Positions 1 to 6,992 of a DNA stretch of 49,154 nucleotides are shown in pieces. The stretch spans positions 1 through 49,154 of the IMG/VR virus record IMGVR_UViG_3300017963_000083; one strand, 5' to 3'. The notes beneath the pieces are model-generated. The model had not been told where the DNA came from and searched no databases. It saw only the letters and a program-made list of their open reading frames with translations. This DNA is from a virus. The translations under genes were made by a program, and so were the position numbers. Position 1 is the stretch's first letter, and every line of letters starts with the position of its first letter.

Positions 1-123
1 GAATCTCAATCTCGTCGGTACCGAGACGGGCCGTCTGTCTTGTTCCAACCCGCCTCTGCAAGCGATCCCGAGGAGTACAGACATTTACCGAGTCAAGGAC
101 GTATTCGTTGCGAGTCCCGGACA
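1..123. repeat. Terminal direct repeat, left copy
   Basis: Bases 1-123 are identical to 49032-49154 and lie inside the polymerase gene. This is what a circular or terminally redundant genome gives when an assembler cuts it at an arbitrary point. It is not a biological terminus, because it splits a conserved coding sequence. Confidence 0.97.
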
Positions 124-763
124 TACCATTTTGGAAGCCGACTACAGTCAAGCCGAGATACGTGTAGCTACGCACTACGGCAACGTGGTACGCATGCGCG
201 AAAAGCTGCTGCGTGGTGGTGACATCCACTCGGAGACCGCCGAGGAAATCGGCATTCCACGTGATGCCGCCAAACGGCTGAATTTCTCGGTCATCTATGG
301 TATCGGGCCGAACACGCTCGCCGACAACCTAGAGATTCCGCGCAAGCAAGCTCGCGAGTATCTGAACAAATACCATGCCAACTACCCGGGATTCAAAGCC
401 CTGTATCGTTCGGCCGAGATGAAAGCCAAACAACGTGGGTTCATCCGCATGTTCTCGGGCCGTATGCGCCATTACAACACCAAGCTCGCCTTTCCGCATA
501 AGGCATCATCCAACCTGGTGCAAGGAACGGTGGGCGAGATGCTGCGCGTCGCCATAACTCGGATCCGCAGGGAAACGCCATACAACATGTGGCTCACCGT
601 GCATGATAGCGTGCTGTTCGAGATTCCCGAGAATGAGACCAAGCAGGCAGTTAAGGACATAAAACGCATTATGGAAGACACCCCGTGGTGCTCCATACCA
701 ATGAAAATCGACTTCAAGGCTGGCAGGTCCTGGGGTCAAGCAAAGGAGATTCAGTATGACTAA
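1..763 (+). CDS. dpoZ: Family-A DNA polymerase (DpoZ-like), C-terminal part across the circle junction
   Basis: This is the 3' part of a gene that begins at 48106 and is cut only by linearisation; the frame is open from base 2. Joined over the repeat it encodes about 562 residues. All polymerase motifs are visible: TGRLS and NPPLQAIP, motif A (LEADYSQAE), motif B (R-x3-K-x3-F-x3-YG, with Phe at the E. coli Pol I 762 position) and motif C (VHDSVLFEI). No 5'-nuclease domain is present. The stop overlaps purZ by 8 nt. In Z-genome siphophages the polymerase next to purZ (DpoZ) copies with diaminopurine; calling this one DpoZ rests on that neighbourhood and is inference, while family A is certain. 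Confidence 0.93.
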   Translation, partial: NLNLVGTETGRLSCSNPPLQAIPRSTDIYRVKDVFVASPGHTILEADYSQAEIRVATHYGNVVRMREKLLRGGDIHSETAEEIGIPRDAAKRLNFSVIYGIGPNTLADNLEIPRKQAREYLNKYHANYPGFKALYRSAEMKAKQRGFIRMFSGRMRHYNTKLAFPHKASSNLVQGTVGEMLRVAITRIRRETPYNMWLTVHDSVLFEIPENETKQAVKDIKRIMEDTPWCSIPMKIDFKAGRSWGQAKEIQYD

Positions 764-1820
764 GGGGACAGTCACAGCTCTGGTAGGTGCGCAACACGGT
801 AGCGAGGGGAAAGGTGTGGTAGCACGTTACCTGGATAAGGAATTCGATATTGCCGTGCGCACTGGTGGGCCGAATGCCGGTCATTCGCTGGTGTACGAGG
901 GAGAGTTGTATAAGATGCAGAGCTTGCCGTGCGGGTGGACCAACCCAGATACGACACTTATGATAGGAATCGGCGCTGTGCTCAACGTCAAGACCCTACT
1001 CAGAGAGATCAAGATGGTCAAAAAGGCCATGCCCTATATTGACGAGCGTCTCATCATCGACGGTGGAGCAGGGATACTCGAGGAGAGACATCATGAGGAA
1101 GAGGGAGGAATCGACGGTGAACTGCACAAAACGATGGGTTCAACTGGCGAAGGTGTTGGCGCGGCTAGGCGCGACCGTTTGGTACGAGACCCAGAGCGCT
1201 TTCGACTCGCTCGCGACGTTAAGGAACTACAGAAGTACGTACGGGAAGACACTGCGCAATTTCTCAATAAGGAAGTCAGAGCCGGTAAGCGACTTCTCCT
1301 CGAGGGTACACAAGGCTGTGGTCTCTCACTTATACACGGCTCCTGGCCACACGTCACCACAGCAGATACCAACGCCGCTCAACTTGCCGCCGATGCAGGG
1401 GTTCCACCAAGTTGGGTCAACCAAACAATCCTTGTGGCACGGACCTACCCGATTCGAGTCGCTGGTCCATCCGGACCCATGGCCAAGGAGATCAGCTGGG
1501 AAGAAATGAGCGCTCGTGTGGGCAAGGAGGTAGTGGAAAAGACCACCGTCACCAAGAAAGTGCGTCGTATTGGTGAGTGGGACGAGCCGCTCATGAAGCA
1601 AGCAGTCGCTATCAACGACCCGACCTATGTGGCGCTCACTTTTATGGACTACCTGAGTCCTAAGGACGAGAACAAGACCGAATTCGACCAATTGTCGGGG
1701 AAAGCCCATGATTTCATACACTACCTCGAGCGTACTTTCGGTGTGTTCGTTGGTCTCATTGGTACTGGGTGGGACCCTGCTGTTGGTTGGGTTTGTGTGG
1801 ATCGCCGCAACGGGAATTGA
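756..1820 (+). CDS. purZ: PurZ-type adenylosuccinate synthetase homologue (2-amino-dA synthesis)
   Basis: The 354-residue protein belongs to the PurA/PurZ fold but is shorter than bacterial PurA (about 430). The N-terminal loop reads GAQHGSEGKG. The catalytic Asp of PurA (GDEGKGK) is replaced by Ser, a change known from phage PurZ, which uses dGMP instead of IMP. Other family signatures are GGPNAGHSLV, GSTGEGVG, LLLEGTQG, a VTTADTNAA segment and KKVRRIGEWD. PurZ joins Asp to dGMP to give succino-amino-dAMP; host PurB and kinases then complete dZTP. It overlaps the polymerase stop by 8 nt and is followed directly by dut, so the three are translationally coupled. A PurA-like activity is the main alternative, but the Ser substitution argues against it. 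Confidence 0.9.
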   Translation: MTKGTVTALVGAQHGSEGKGVVARYLDKEFDIAVRTGGPNAGHSLVYEGELYKMQSLPCGWTNPDTTLMIGIGAVLNVKTLLREIKMVKKAMPYIDERLIIDGGAGILEERHHEEEGGIDGELHKTMGSTGEGVGAARRDRLVRDPERFRLARDVKELQKYVREDTAQFLNKEVRAGKRLLLEGTQGCGLSLIHGSWPHVTTADTNAAQLAADAGVPPSWVNQTILVARTYPIRVAGPSGPMAKEISWEEMSARVGKEVVEKTTVTKKVRRIGEWDEPLMKQAVAINDPTYVALTFMDYLSPKDENKTEFDQLSGKAHDFIHYLERTFGVFVGLIGTGWDPAVGWVCVDRRNGN

Positions 1821-1821
1821 T

Positions 1822-2247
1822 ATGAACAACCTAGTCCAAATTAAGTTGGAAGAGGGAGCGCAGGTCCCCAAGAAATTCTACGAGGGGGACGCGGGTTACG
1901 ACTTATTCGTGAATGAGGATGTCTACGTGCACCCCGGGTCCACCATCAGCATAGGGACCGGCGTCTACATCGCTCTCCCACCGAACGTGTGGGTTCGCAT
2001 CATGCCGCGCTCGAGCACCCTACGCATGCATGGTGTACAGATCGTGGAAGCCGTAATCGACAACGGCTATCGAGGTGAGATGTTCATCCAAGCCACCAAC
2101 CCCGGGAACAACGCCGTGCGGATTCGCCGGGGAGCGAGACTCGCGCAGATGATTCCACACGAGATAGTGAGCCTCGAGTGGAACGTGGCAAACGAACTCA
2201 CACATACGGATCGGGAAGACCATGGTTTCGGCTCAACAGGGAGGTAA
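1822..2247 (+). CDS. dut: dUTP diphosphatase (trimeric dUTPase)
   Basis: The 141-residue protein carries the five trimeric dUTPase motifs in order: DAGYDL, PRSST, VIDNGYRGEM, GARLAQMI and the C-terminal DHGFGSTGR. The enzyme hydrolyses dUTP to dUMP and keeps uracil out of DNA. The frame is open further upstream, but ATG 1822 lies one base after the purZ stop and gives the normal family length. Its place inside the polymerase-purZ group fits a nucleotide-pool role. Confidence 0.95.
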   Translation: MNNLVQIKLEEGAQVPKKFYEGDAGYDLFVNEDVYVHPGSTISIGTGVYIALPPNVWVRIMPRSSTLRMHGVQIVEAVIDNGYRGEMFIQATNPGNNAVRIRRGARLAQMIPHEIVSLEWNVANELTHTDREDHGFGSTGR

Positions 2248-2605
2248 CGTGTATATGAACCCCGACACAGTAGCAGGATTCGAAGATTCATTCGATGAGA
2301 TTACCAATCGCATGAAGGAGATCATGCTCGAAAAACGGGCCCTGCGCGGCACCGGCAACATACAGCGCCAAGGACTGATGGGCGTGGTGACTCGCATTGC
2401 AGAAGATAAGATGTCTCGCATCCAGAGGGAGGCCGAAGACATCTACCTATACAAAAAGCTCATGGAGCGCGAGGTACCAGTAGCCACGGTCAACAAATAC
2501 ATCACAAATGTGGAGTCGGTGGAGTCGCTCGAAGACGACCTGCTTGATGTGGCCAACTACGCCATCATCGCGATCATGCTCATCAGAGGAACGTGGGAGA
2601 AATGA
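2222..2605 (+). CDS. MazG-like / Nmad1 (DUF1599) nucleotide pyrophosphohydrolase, candidate MazZ
   Basis: The protein is up to 127 residues; a better start may be ATG 2255 (MNPDTVAGFEDSF), since ATG 2222 lies inside dut. Visible signatures are GLMGVVTRIAEDKMSR and SLEDDLLDVANYAI, the helical metal-binding pattern of the all-alpha NTP-pyrophosphatase group and of the 'nucleotide modification associated domain 1'. In Z-genome phages a MazG-type enzyme (MazZ) turns dGTP into dGMP, the PurZ substrate. The position right after purZ and dut makes that role likely, but it is inferred from context. Confidence 0.75.
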   Translation: MVSAQQGGNVYMNPDTVAGFEDSFDEITNRMKEIMLEKRALRGTGNIQRQGLMGVVTRIAEDKMSRIQREAEDIYLYKKLMEREVPVATVNKYITNVESVESLEDDLLDVANYAIIAIMLIRGTWEK

Positions 2606-2714
2606 AGTGTGGGACACGGAATCATGCCAGAAGGTTCTCTAACATGATACCGGCAACTAGCAAGCACGCGGGGTGCTCCCTGGAATTGGCCAGGGCACCC
2701 CTGTCCCACTTTTA
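2606..2714 (+). ncRNA. Candidate three-way-junction RNA between mazZ-like gene and next gene
   Basis: GTGGGACA (2609-2616) pairs perfectly with TGTCCCAC (2702-2709) and closes two hairpins. P2 (2617-2652) is CGG-A-ATCATG with CATGAT-A-CCG. P3 (2670-2701) is a 12-bp stem, GGGGTG and CCCTGG against CCAGGG and CACCCC, with a 2-nt bulge and an AATTGG loop. TTTT follows, so P3 plus P1 could also act as a weak terminator or attenuator. No known RNA family was recognised. Confidence 0.5.
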
Positions 2715-2732
2715 GTTTAAAGGGGAATAGTT

Positions 2733-3488
2733 ATGGGTAAGCTTCACGAGTTGTTAGCAGTGGACACAGACAGAGAGAAGATTTTCAAGAAGGTGACCCA
2801 AGAAGGGGCCGACACTTTCCGCAAGAAAGCCGACCACTTCTTGGCGCACCACAAGACGTTGCGCATGAAAGACGACGAGCGCAAAATGGAAGAGGAAGCG
2901 GCCGAAGATCACAAGGAGATGGTAACTACCGTACCACAAAAGCTCGAGTACGTGGCCGGCCCGACCATCACCTACCTGGACACGATGTTACAGAAAGAGA
3001 AGACCAACCAACAGGCCACAGCAGATTTGGTGTTGCCCGATGGTTCCATGATTGGAAGTGGTCTCCCGGCCACTTTCCTACTCGGCCTCGAGAATCGACT
3101 GAAATTCATCCGTGGTCTGTACGAGGCGATACCTACTCTGAGCCCTGGCACAAAGTGGGAAGTCGACACTGTCATGGGAGATGGTGTCTTTCGGTCCGTC
3201 CACCCCGAGGTGAGCCAGAAGACCGAGAAACACCGCAAGTACGAGACCATCGCCGAGGCTACCGAGAACCACCCAGCTCAAGTCGCAGCGGTAGACGACA
3301 ATGTCACCGTAGGCGTGTTCACCACGCAGCGCTGGTCTGGCATGGTGTCGCCAGCCCGTAAGAGCGAGTTGTTGGCGCGTGTTGATTCTCTCATTGAAGC
3401 GGCCAAGCAGGCCCGGCAACGCGCCAACACGCAAGAGACTGTGAACGATACGATCGGTAAGAACATCATCGACTACATCAACGGGTAA
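2733..3488 (+). CDS. Conserved-type phage protein of unknown function
   Basis: A 251-residue soluble protein with a highly charged helical N-terminal third (residues 1-65, rich in Lys, Glu and Asp), a middle part with LVLPDGSMIGSG, and a helical C-terminus rich in Gln and Arg. A clear ribosome-binding site (AAGGGGA) precedes ATG 2733. No catalytic motif was seen. It is the last protein gene of the replication/Z module, so a role in DNA or nucleotide metabolism is possible but unsupported. Confidence 0.8.
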   Translation: MGKLHELLAVDTDREKIFKKVTQEGADTFRKKADHFLAHHKTLRMKDDERKMEEEAAEDHKEMVTTVPQKLEYVAGPTITYLDTMLQKEKTNQQATADLVLPDGSMIGSGLPATFLLGLENRLKFIRGLYEAIPTLSPGTKWEVDTVMGDGVFRSVHPEVSQKTEKHRKYETIAEATENHPAQVAAVDDNVTVGVFTTQRWSGMVSPARKSELLARVDSLIEAAKQARQRANTQETVNDTIGKNIIDYING

Positions 3489-3502
3489 CTTATGTTTGAC
3501 AG

Positions 3503-3590
3503 GTGGGCTAGATTTGGTGTGCGACAATCGCCCTTAACAGACGTTGCCGCATGTCGTAGTAAGACTCAGAGTAATGAGTATCGAGCCCAC
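3503..3590 (+). ncRNA. Candidate three-way-junction RNA upstream of the permuted tRNA
   Basis: GTGGGCT (3503-3509) is the exact complement of AGCCCAC (3584-3590). Inside, TGCGACA pairs with TGTCGTA (one G-U), and GACTC pairs with GAGTATC (one unpaired base). The fold has the same plan as the RNA at 2606, including a GTGGG-type closing helix. It contains no T-arm consensus, so it is not an ordinary tRNA. Function unknown. Confidence 0.4.
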
Positions 3591-3640
3591 AGTGTCAATA
3601 ACCCAAAGCCTGATGTTAGTGTCTGGAATGCATCACTCTC

Positions 3641-3720
3641 AAACCGGAGTCGCTGGTTCGAATCCAGCCGGCCCCTCCATTTTATGGGGCCGTGGGCAAG
3701 TGGCACGCCGCTGGATTGTT
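3641..3720 (+). tRNA. Candidate circularly permuted tRNA (3' half encoded before 5' half)
   Basis: The upstream half has CCGG, a 4-nt variable loop, a perfect T-arm (GCTGG-TTCGAAT-CCAGC, 3652-3668), the acceptor strand CGGCCCC (3669-3675), discriminator T and CCA (3677-3679). After six bases (TTTTAT) the exact partner GGGGCCG (3686-3692) follows, then T8 and a D-arm (GGC-AAGTGGCAC-GCC) with the A14, G15, G18-G19 and A21 pattern, G26, and CTGG, which pairs with the upstream CCGG. The 5' half therefore lies downstream of the 3' half, with the break in the anticodon loop. The outer flanks also pair (3627-3634 with 3729-3736). The anticodon cannot be fixed (GUC or GUU are options). The inner hairpin alone could be chance; the D-arm makes a tRNA likely. 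Confidence 0.6.
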
Positions 3721-3764
3721 GGTGTAACGATGCATTGGTAGACAAACACAAGGTGGCGGGTGGT

Positions 3765-3838
3765 GGTACCCTGGGAGAAGCTGCGTCGGTAAGGGGAACC
3801 GGAGTTGCAGCATGTTGCTCCCAGGGTACCTTTCTTTT
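3765..3838 (+). terminator. Rho-independent terminator after the structured RNA locus
   Basis: A perfect 13-bp stem (3765-3777 with 3818-3830) encloses a second hairpin (GCTGC/GCAGC with inner CGGT/ACCG) and is followed by TTTCTTTT. It closes the transcript that contains the permuted tRNA candidate and probably the whole replication/Z operon. Confidence 0.85.
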
Positions 3839-3908
3839 AATTGGCGAGACCGGAGAAGCCGCTGGCCGGTGACACTCGGGAGAGACCGAGACAAAAAAAG
3901 GACACAAC

Positions 3909-4109
3909 ATGAACGAGATAAGGGCAACAGTTATCGTCCGAGGTAACGCACACAAGCAGGAACTGATTGAGGAATTACGTACTCGCCTGGATGAAAAGAG
4001 AGGTGGCCATTCGTTCGCTGACTGGTATATGAGAGTCCTAGCAGGAAAATTCGAGTATCGCAAGTTCATCCGGAATAGGAAACGCGATATTGGGGTGGAC
4101 GACTCATGA
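3909..4109 (+). CDS. Small protein of unknown function
   Basis: 66 residues, basic, with a central Arg/Lys/Glu helix and the segment GGHSFADWYMRVLAGKFEY. It is the first gene of a run of small plus-strand genes (3.9-6.1 kb) after the terminator, with AAAAGGACA as ribosome-binding site. The stop overlaps the next start by 4 nt (ATGA), which supports real translation. No family recognised. Confidence 0.7.
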   Translation: MNEIRATVIVRGNAHKQELIEELRTRLDEKRGGHSFADWYMRVLAGKFEYRKFIRNRKRDIGVDDS

Positions 4110-4345
4110 CTCATGAATACTGGACAGATGAGCATGGTCGCATATGGAAGAAGGTAAGCTTGTGGTCGGACCGGCACACTTGGATGCACACAGATGACGA
4201 CAGCCACGAATGGTGGTGCGCTGGCAACGCGGGCCGGTGGCAAGCTGGGTGTGAGGAACTTGGTATCACCACCAAGATCTTCGGTTGCCCTTACAAGGCA
4301 ATGAATGACGCTATTATTATTAAGAGACAAACCAACAGTTGGTGA
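4106..4345 (+). CDS. Small Trp-rich protein of unknown function
   Basis: 79 residues with seven or more Trp and several His (WSDRHTWMHTDDDSHEWWC). It starts by a 4-nt overlap with the gene before it and ends 3 nt before the next. Two Cys and the His cluster might bind a metal, but no known motif is complete. Confidence 0.7.
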   Translation: MTHEYWTDEHGRIWKKVSLWSDRHTWMHTDDDSHEWWCAGNAGRWQAGCEELGITTKIFGCPYKAMNDAIIIKRQTNSW

Positions 4346-4348
4346 CCC

Positions 4349-4585
4349 ATGCATGACCCAAACAACTGCGACCATTTCTGGAATCTACTTCCGTTCTGGC
4401 CTAAAAAGTACCGCTGCCAGAAATGCCGTGCTCTCGGGTACGCTAAAGGGGCAAAAGTCAAAGCACACAGGTGCAAGAGCTGCCGTGGTGTGGCCACCAC
4501 CAACAAGCGTCTCTTTTCCAATGGGGCCTTGATATTCTTATGCAACCCGTGTTATGATAGGTATGAGGACCTTAGCGACCTATGA
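4349..4585 (+). CDS. Small zinc-ribbon-like protein
   Basis: 78 residues with three CxxC pairs (CQKC, CKSC, CNPC) and an additional N-terminal Cys-His, spaced as in double zinc-ribbon folds. Such small phage proteins often bind nucleic acid or host proteins; which applies here is unknown. The stop overlaps the next start by 3 nt. Confidence 0.72.
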   Translation: MHDPNNCDHFWNLLPFWPKKYRCQKCRALGYAKGAKVKAHRCKSCRGVATTNKRLFSNGALIFLCNPCYDRYEDLSDL

Positions 4586-4752
4586 CACGGGAGGGAGTTG
4601 TGGCTTTCGATTACGAGAAGTATGAGAACATCTGGGACAAGAGCATGCGCAGATACCGGTGGCACAAGACCAAGATTATGGCGGTCGTGCTCATCTGCCT
4701 CACTATCACCGCGATCTTGGCGATTGTGTGGCTCAATATGAACTCGGTGTGA
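4582..4752 (+). CDS. Small single-span membrane protein
   Basis: ATG 4582 overlaps the upstream stop and gives 56 residues; an in-frame GTG at 4600 with GGGAGGGA before it is an equally good start (50 residues). A basic segment (MRRYRWHKTK) is followed by one hydrophobic span (IMAVVLICLTITAILAIVW), so an N-in topology is expected. Function unknown. Confidence 0.6.
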   Translation: MTREGVVAFDYEKYENIWDKSMRRYRWHKTKIMAVVLICLTITAILAIVWLNMNSV

Positions 4753-4759
4753 GGGCGGT

Positions 4760-5293
4760 ATGAGCGACAAGATTGAAGGTCTGATTTCGGGGTTGAATAG
4801 ACAAACTGAACTCGAACAACATCTTGATGAGATGGATACGAGGATAGCCTTACTGAAGGGGCGCATGAGAACATCCGAAGAAATACAAGATGTCCTAAGT
4901 GGTCACCGGGAGAAAACCGACGAGCGACTCTACGAGATCGAGAAACACCAGACACGAAATGCCGAAGACATACTTTCCATGAGGGAGTCGGTTGGTCTGG
5001 TGGACCAAAGCGTGGATAAACTGGAAGATCGTGTCACCAAGCTCGAGCATCTGGTCACAGCCATGAAGCAGTGGTACCACGAGATGGACCTCAGATTTGA
5101 GAGAGCGGGTGAGAGACTGGACGAGATACGAGCTATCAGGAAGACCGCACCAAAGGAAAAGCGGTACTGTGATGGTGTGTGTACGAGTTGTTCCACTTTC
5201 TACTACCTGGAAGGTGGGTGTGATTGCGAAGAGCCGCGTGTGGTGCACCTGGAACAGATACTCACCGCCGTGACCCAACAGGAGGAGAAATGA
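4760..5293 (+). CDS. Coiled-coil protein with C-terminal Cys cluster
   Basis: 177 residues. Residues 1-130 are almost continuous coiled coil with heptads of Leu and Ile. The C-terminal tail has six Cys (CDGVCTSC, then GGCDCEE), a possible metal site. The stop overlaps the next start by 4 nt (ATGA). The architecture resembles elongated structural or scaffolding proteins; no family recognised. Confidence 0.75.
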   Translation: MSDKIEGLISGLNRQTELEQHLDEMDTRIALLKGRMRTSEEIQDVLSGHREKTDERLYEIEKHQTRNAEDILSMRESVGLVDQSVDKLEDRVTKLEHLVTAMKQWYHEMDLRFERAGERLDEIRAIRKTAPKEKRYCDGVCTSCSTFYYLEGGCDCEEPRVVHLEQILTAVTQQEEK

Positions 5294-5463
5294 AGAACAT
5301 CGAACCGGACCCTATCATGTTGCTTCTTCTCATCATCTTCTTATTCGGTAGTTGCCGGGCTTGTGGGAATTCCAACAAATTGAACGACATCTCAACCAAA
5401 CTCGACAAGATCGAGGAACAACTGGAACTCGATAGAATCGAGAAGCAGATACATGGCCGATGA
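5290..5463 (+). CDS. Small membrane-anchored coiled-coil protein
   Basis: 57 residues from ATG 5290, chosen because GGAGG precedes it and it overlaps the previous stop by 4 nt. An N-terminal hydrophobic segment (IMLLLLIIFLFGSC) ends in Cys and is followed by a heptad region (LNDISTKLDKIEEQLELD). It resembles small phage membrane proteins. The 3' end overlaps the next gene by 11 nt. Confidence 0.65.
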   Translation: MKNIEPDPIMLLLLIIFLFGSCRACGNSNKLNDISTKLDKIEEQLELDRIEKQIHGR

Positions 5464-5791
5464 CTACCGCAGGGCTTGGCTTCGCACGCAGGGTGGCTGC
5501 CACTGTAGGTATTGTCGTGATAGAACCAGGAAGGGTGCACCTATCTACTCGAGAAAGGCGCGACGCATTTTTAAGCGCGAAACGGAGCAACTCATAGAGG
5601 AGGGTATGATGGATTTAGATTTCAAGGTAACTATGGTACGATGCGCCGAGAAGGAGTACTTCTTTGTTGAGTACGACAACCGCAAACACCCGGCGACACC
5701 AACAGAGGTCAAGCTCTGGGGCAAGCTCAAGGAGATACAGGAAGAGAATCGCATGCTCCGTCACAAGCTGCGCGAGACAGGACAAGTGTGA
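5453..5791 (+). CDS. Small protein with N-terminal Cys/His cluster, unknown function
   Basis: 112 residues. The N-terminus has GGCHCRYC, a potential metal site, followed by a basic helix. The C-terminal 35 residues are a predicted coiled coil (LWGKLKEIQEENRMLRHKL). It sits in a tightly packed run of overlapping genes. No family recognised. Confidence 0.7.
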   Translation: MADDYRRAWLRTQGGCHCRYCRDRTRKGAPIYSRKARRIFKRETEQLIEEGMMDLDFKVTMVRCAEKEYFFVEYDNRKHPATPTEVKLWGKLKEIQEENRMLRHKLRETGQV

Positions 5792-5985
5792 TGGGTGACC
5801 TCCTCATCGGCCCGATGATGGTCAGTGGTGCTATCATGATATCCAGCATCGTCATTTCCGGTGCCATTGGCATACTGGCCAAATCGATCGATGAGGCTAC
5901 CAAGACGGTGCGACTTAAACTCGTGGAGATGAATTATGGCAAAGACACCGGACACGGCGGCAGAACAGATGCGCCAGATCGGTAA
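5791..5985 (+). CDS. Small hydrophobic protein, possible membrane protein
   Basis: 64 residues from ATG 5791. Residues 4-32 form a long hydrophobic stretch (IGPMMVSGAIMISSIVISG), followed by a charged helix. The last 50 nt overlap the next gene in another frame. Holin-like size and shape, but far from the lysis cassette, so no function is assigned. Confidence 0.55.
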   Translation: MGDLLIGPMMVSGAIMISSIVISGAIGILAKSIDEATKTVRLKLVEMNYGKDTGHGGRTDAPDR

Positions 5986-6112
5986 GAAATTCAAGGAGAC
6001 ACCCCACTGGGCCCACGTGAAAGCGGATGAGTTGTTGTGCAACGTACTCGAGGGTATAGGGTTCGAGAAGATGGTGCGCGAATTCAAGAAAATCCACAAA
6101 TGGTACAGCTAG
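5936..6112 (+). CDS. Small basic helical protein
   Basis: 58 residues from ATG 5936 (too short for a 60-residue cutoff). The C-terminus GFEKMVREFKKIHKWYS and the high helical content suggest a DNA-binding or adaptor protein. It is the last plus-strand gene and meets the minus-strand late block tail-to-tail, overlapping its terminal stop by 4 nt. Confidence 0.55.
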   Translation: MAKTPDTAAEQMRQIGKKFKETPHWAHVKADELLCNVLEGIGFEKMVREFKKIHKWYS

Positions 6113-6624
6113 ATACTGGTTCTTTCCACTGCAGCGAAATGATCCACTCGCAGAGAGCAGTACTTCTCCAGGTCTTTTGGTGTGATAAGCTCGGTGTCGA
6201 AATCCTCGCTCCCTGGTAGGTTGCAGAATTTGATCATTTTCGCCACGAACTCACTACACTTAACGTTTTTGGTCGACCGGAATTGCAATTTCCTGCGAAA
6301 CCAACGCCACGCGATCGTTGCCCACCAAATGAGAAACAGACCTTTGTAATCATAGGGCTGCCCGAGGTATTTCGCGACCGCGTGGAACCCGGGTCCGATG
6401 TTGAACAGGCACTCGTATTCCTTGACCACCACCGTGTCCTTGCGGCCGTTTTTGGCAGTACGTACAAGGATGCCGCGTGCGTCGGCCTCGGCAATCATCG
6501 GCCCACCCCACAAGGGGTCCACATATTCGACAGCTACGTGTGACACAGAGCTGCGCGTGATGAACCGGATGAGTCTGGCGTACCAGACGCTGCCTGCAGT
6601 AAACAGAATCTTAACGCCAGTCAT
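6109..6624 (-). CDS. Permuted NlpC/P60-like (YiiX-type) cysteine hydrolase
   Basis: 171 residues. A His in VSHVAVEY comes first and a Cys in NVKCSEFVAKM comes late, the order of the circularly permuted papain-like fold (YiiX/YaeF group). Members cleave or bind lipid or peptide amide bonds. It is the last gene of the late block and starts by a 4-nt overlap with the lysis-cassette gene before it. A second wall-acting enzyme in addition to the amidase is plausible. No signal peptide seen. Confidence 0.7.
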   Translation of the reverse strand: MTGVKILFTAGSVWYARLIRFITRSSVSHVAVEYVDPLWGGPMIAEADARGILVRTAKNGRKDTVVVKEYECLFNIGPGFHAVAKYLGQPYDYKGLFLIWWATIAWRWFRRKLQFRSTKNVKCSEFVAKMIKFCNLPGSEDFDTELITPKDLEKYCSLRVDHFAAVERTSI

Positions 6625-6992
6625 TTGTCAGCCTTCCCGAGCTTGTACCCCACAACCCCACCACCTATGAATACCCCAGTAGTGATGACGATCGCAGTTG
6701 TCCACACCCACGCGGGGATACGGTTGTACCAATTCACCGTGGGGTCTTCGCGTTCCTCTTCCATCTCGAGGAGCTTATGTTGTAGGTTTAGGTTCCATTT
6801 GGTGAGATGTACCTTTTTGCGTTTGCAATCAGTCAGCACGTTTTCGAGACGGTCCAGCTCGACCGGGTTGAAGCATTCGTCGGTGCCACTGTCAGTCGTC
6901 AATGTCCTCCTCGAGTAACTCAACGAGGGACATAATACGATCACCGACATTAGGAATGCGATCGATATCTTTGAGCTTTTTCTCAGTGTCAT
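6621..6992 (-). CDS. Lysis-cassette protein with signal-like N-terminus and C-terminal membrane span
   Basis: ATG 6992 has GGAGG nine bases upstream and gives 123 residues. The gene begins inside the spanin-like gene in another frame, as paired spanin genes often do. The N-terminal hydrophobic segment ends with VIVLC, a possible lipobox, followed by a charged coiled region with two Cys and a C-terminal span (PAWVWTTAIVITTGVFIGG). An outer-membrane spanin partner is possible, but the C-terminal span is unusual for that. Starts at 6950 or further upstream are alternatives. Confidence 0.6.
   Translation of the reverse strand: MTLRKSSKISIAFLMSVIVLCPSLSYSRRTLTTDSGTDECFNPVELDRLENVLTDCKRKKVHLTKWNLNLQHKLLEMEEEREDPTVNWYNRIPAWVWTTAIVITTGVFIGGGVVGYKLGKADK

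Noticed and set aside
3496-3528. Promoter TTGACA before the tRNA-like locus
   Set aside because: The -35 is perfect, but no acceptable -10 lies 16-18 bp downstream; the only similar hexamer (GACAAT) is 21 bp away.
3609-3630. CCTGATGTTAG...GGAAT as a hammerhead near the tRNA-like locus
   Set aside because: It lacks the A9 position of CTGANGA and the GAAA box, and no stems I-III can be drawn.
3641-3760. Permuted tmRNA
   Set aside because: The D-arm is canonical for a tRNA, the tmRNA signature after the acceptor strand (UUCGAC region) is missing, and no tag reading frame was found.
3490-3840. Group I intron (permuted intron-exon) as explanation for the tRNA locus
   Set aside because: A TTGTT/GACAA pairing with a terminal U-G resembles P1, but the base before the 3' exon is C, not the required G, and no convincing P3-P7 core was found.
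3566-4375. Minus-strand open frame of 269 codons with RLDSNQR-like peptide
   Set aside because: It runs antisense through the tRNA-like locus and two well-coupled plus genes. 'RLDSNQR' is a typical false peptide produced by reading the tRNA T-arm/acceptor region backwards.
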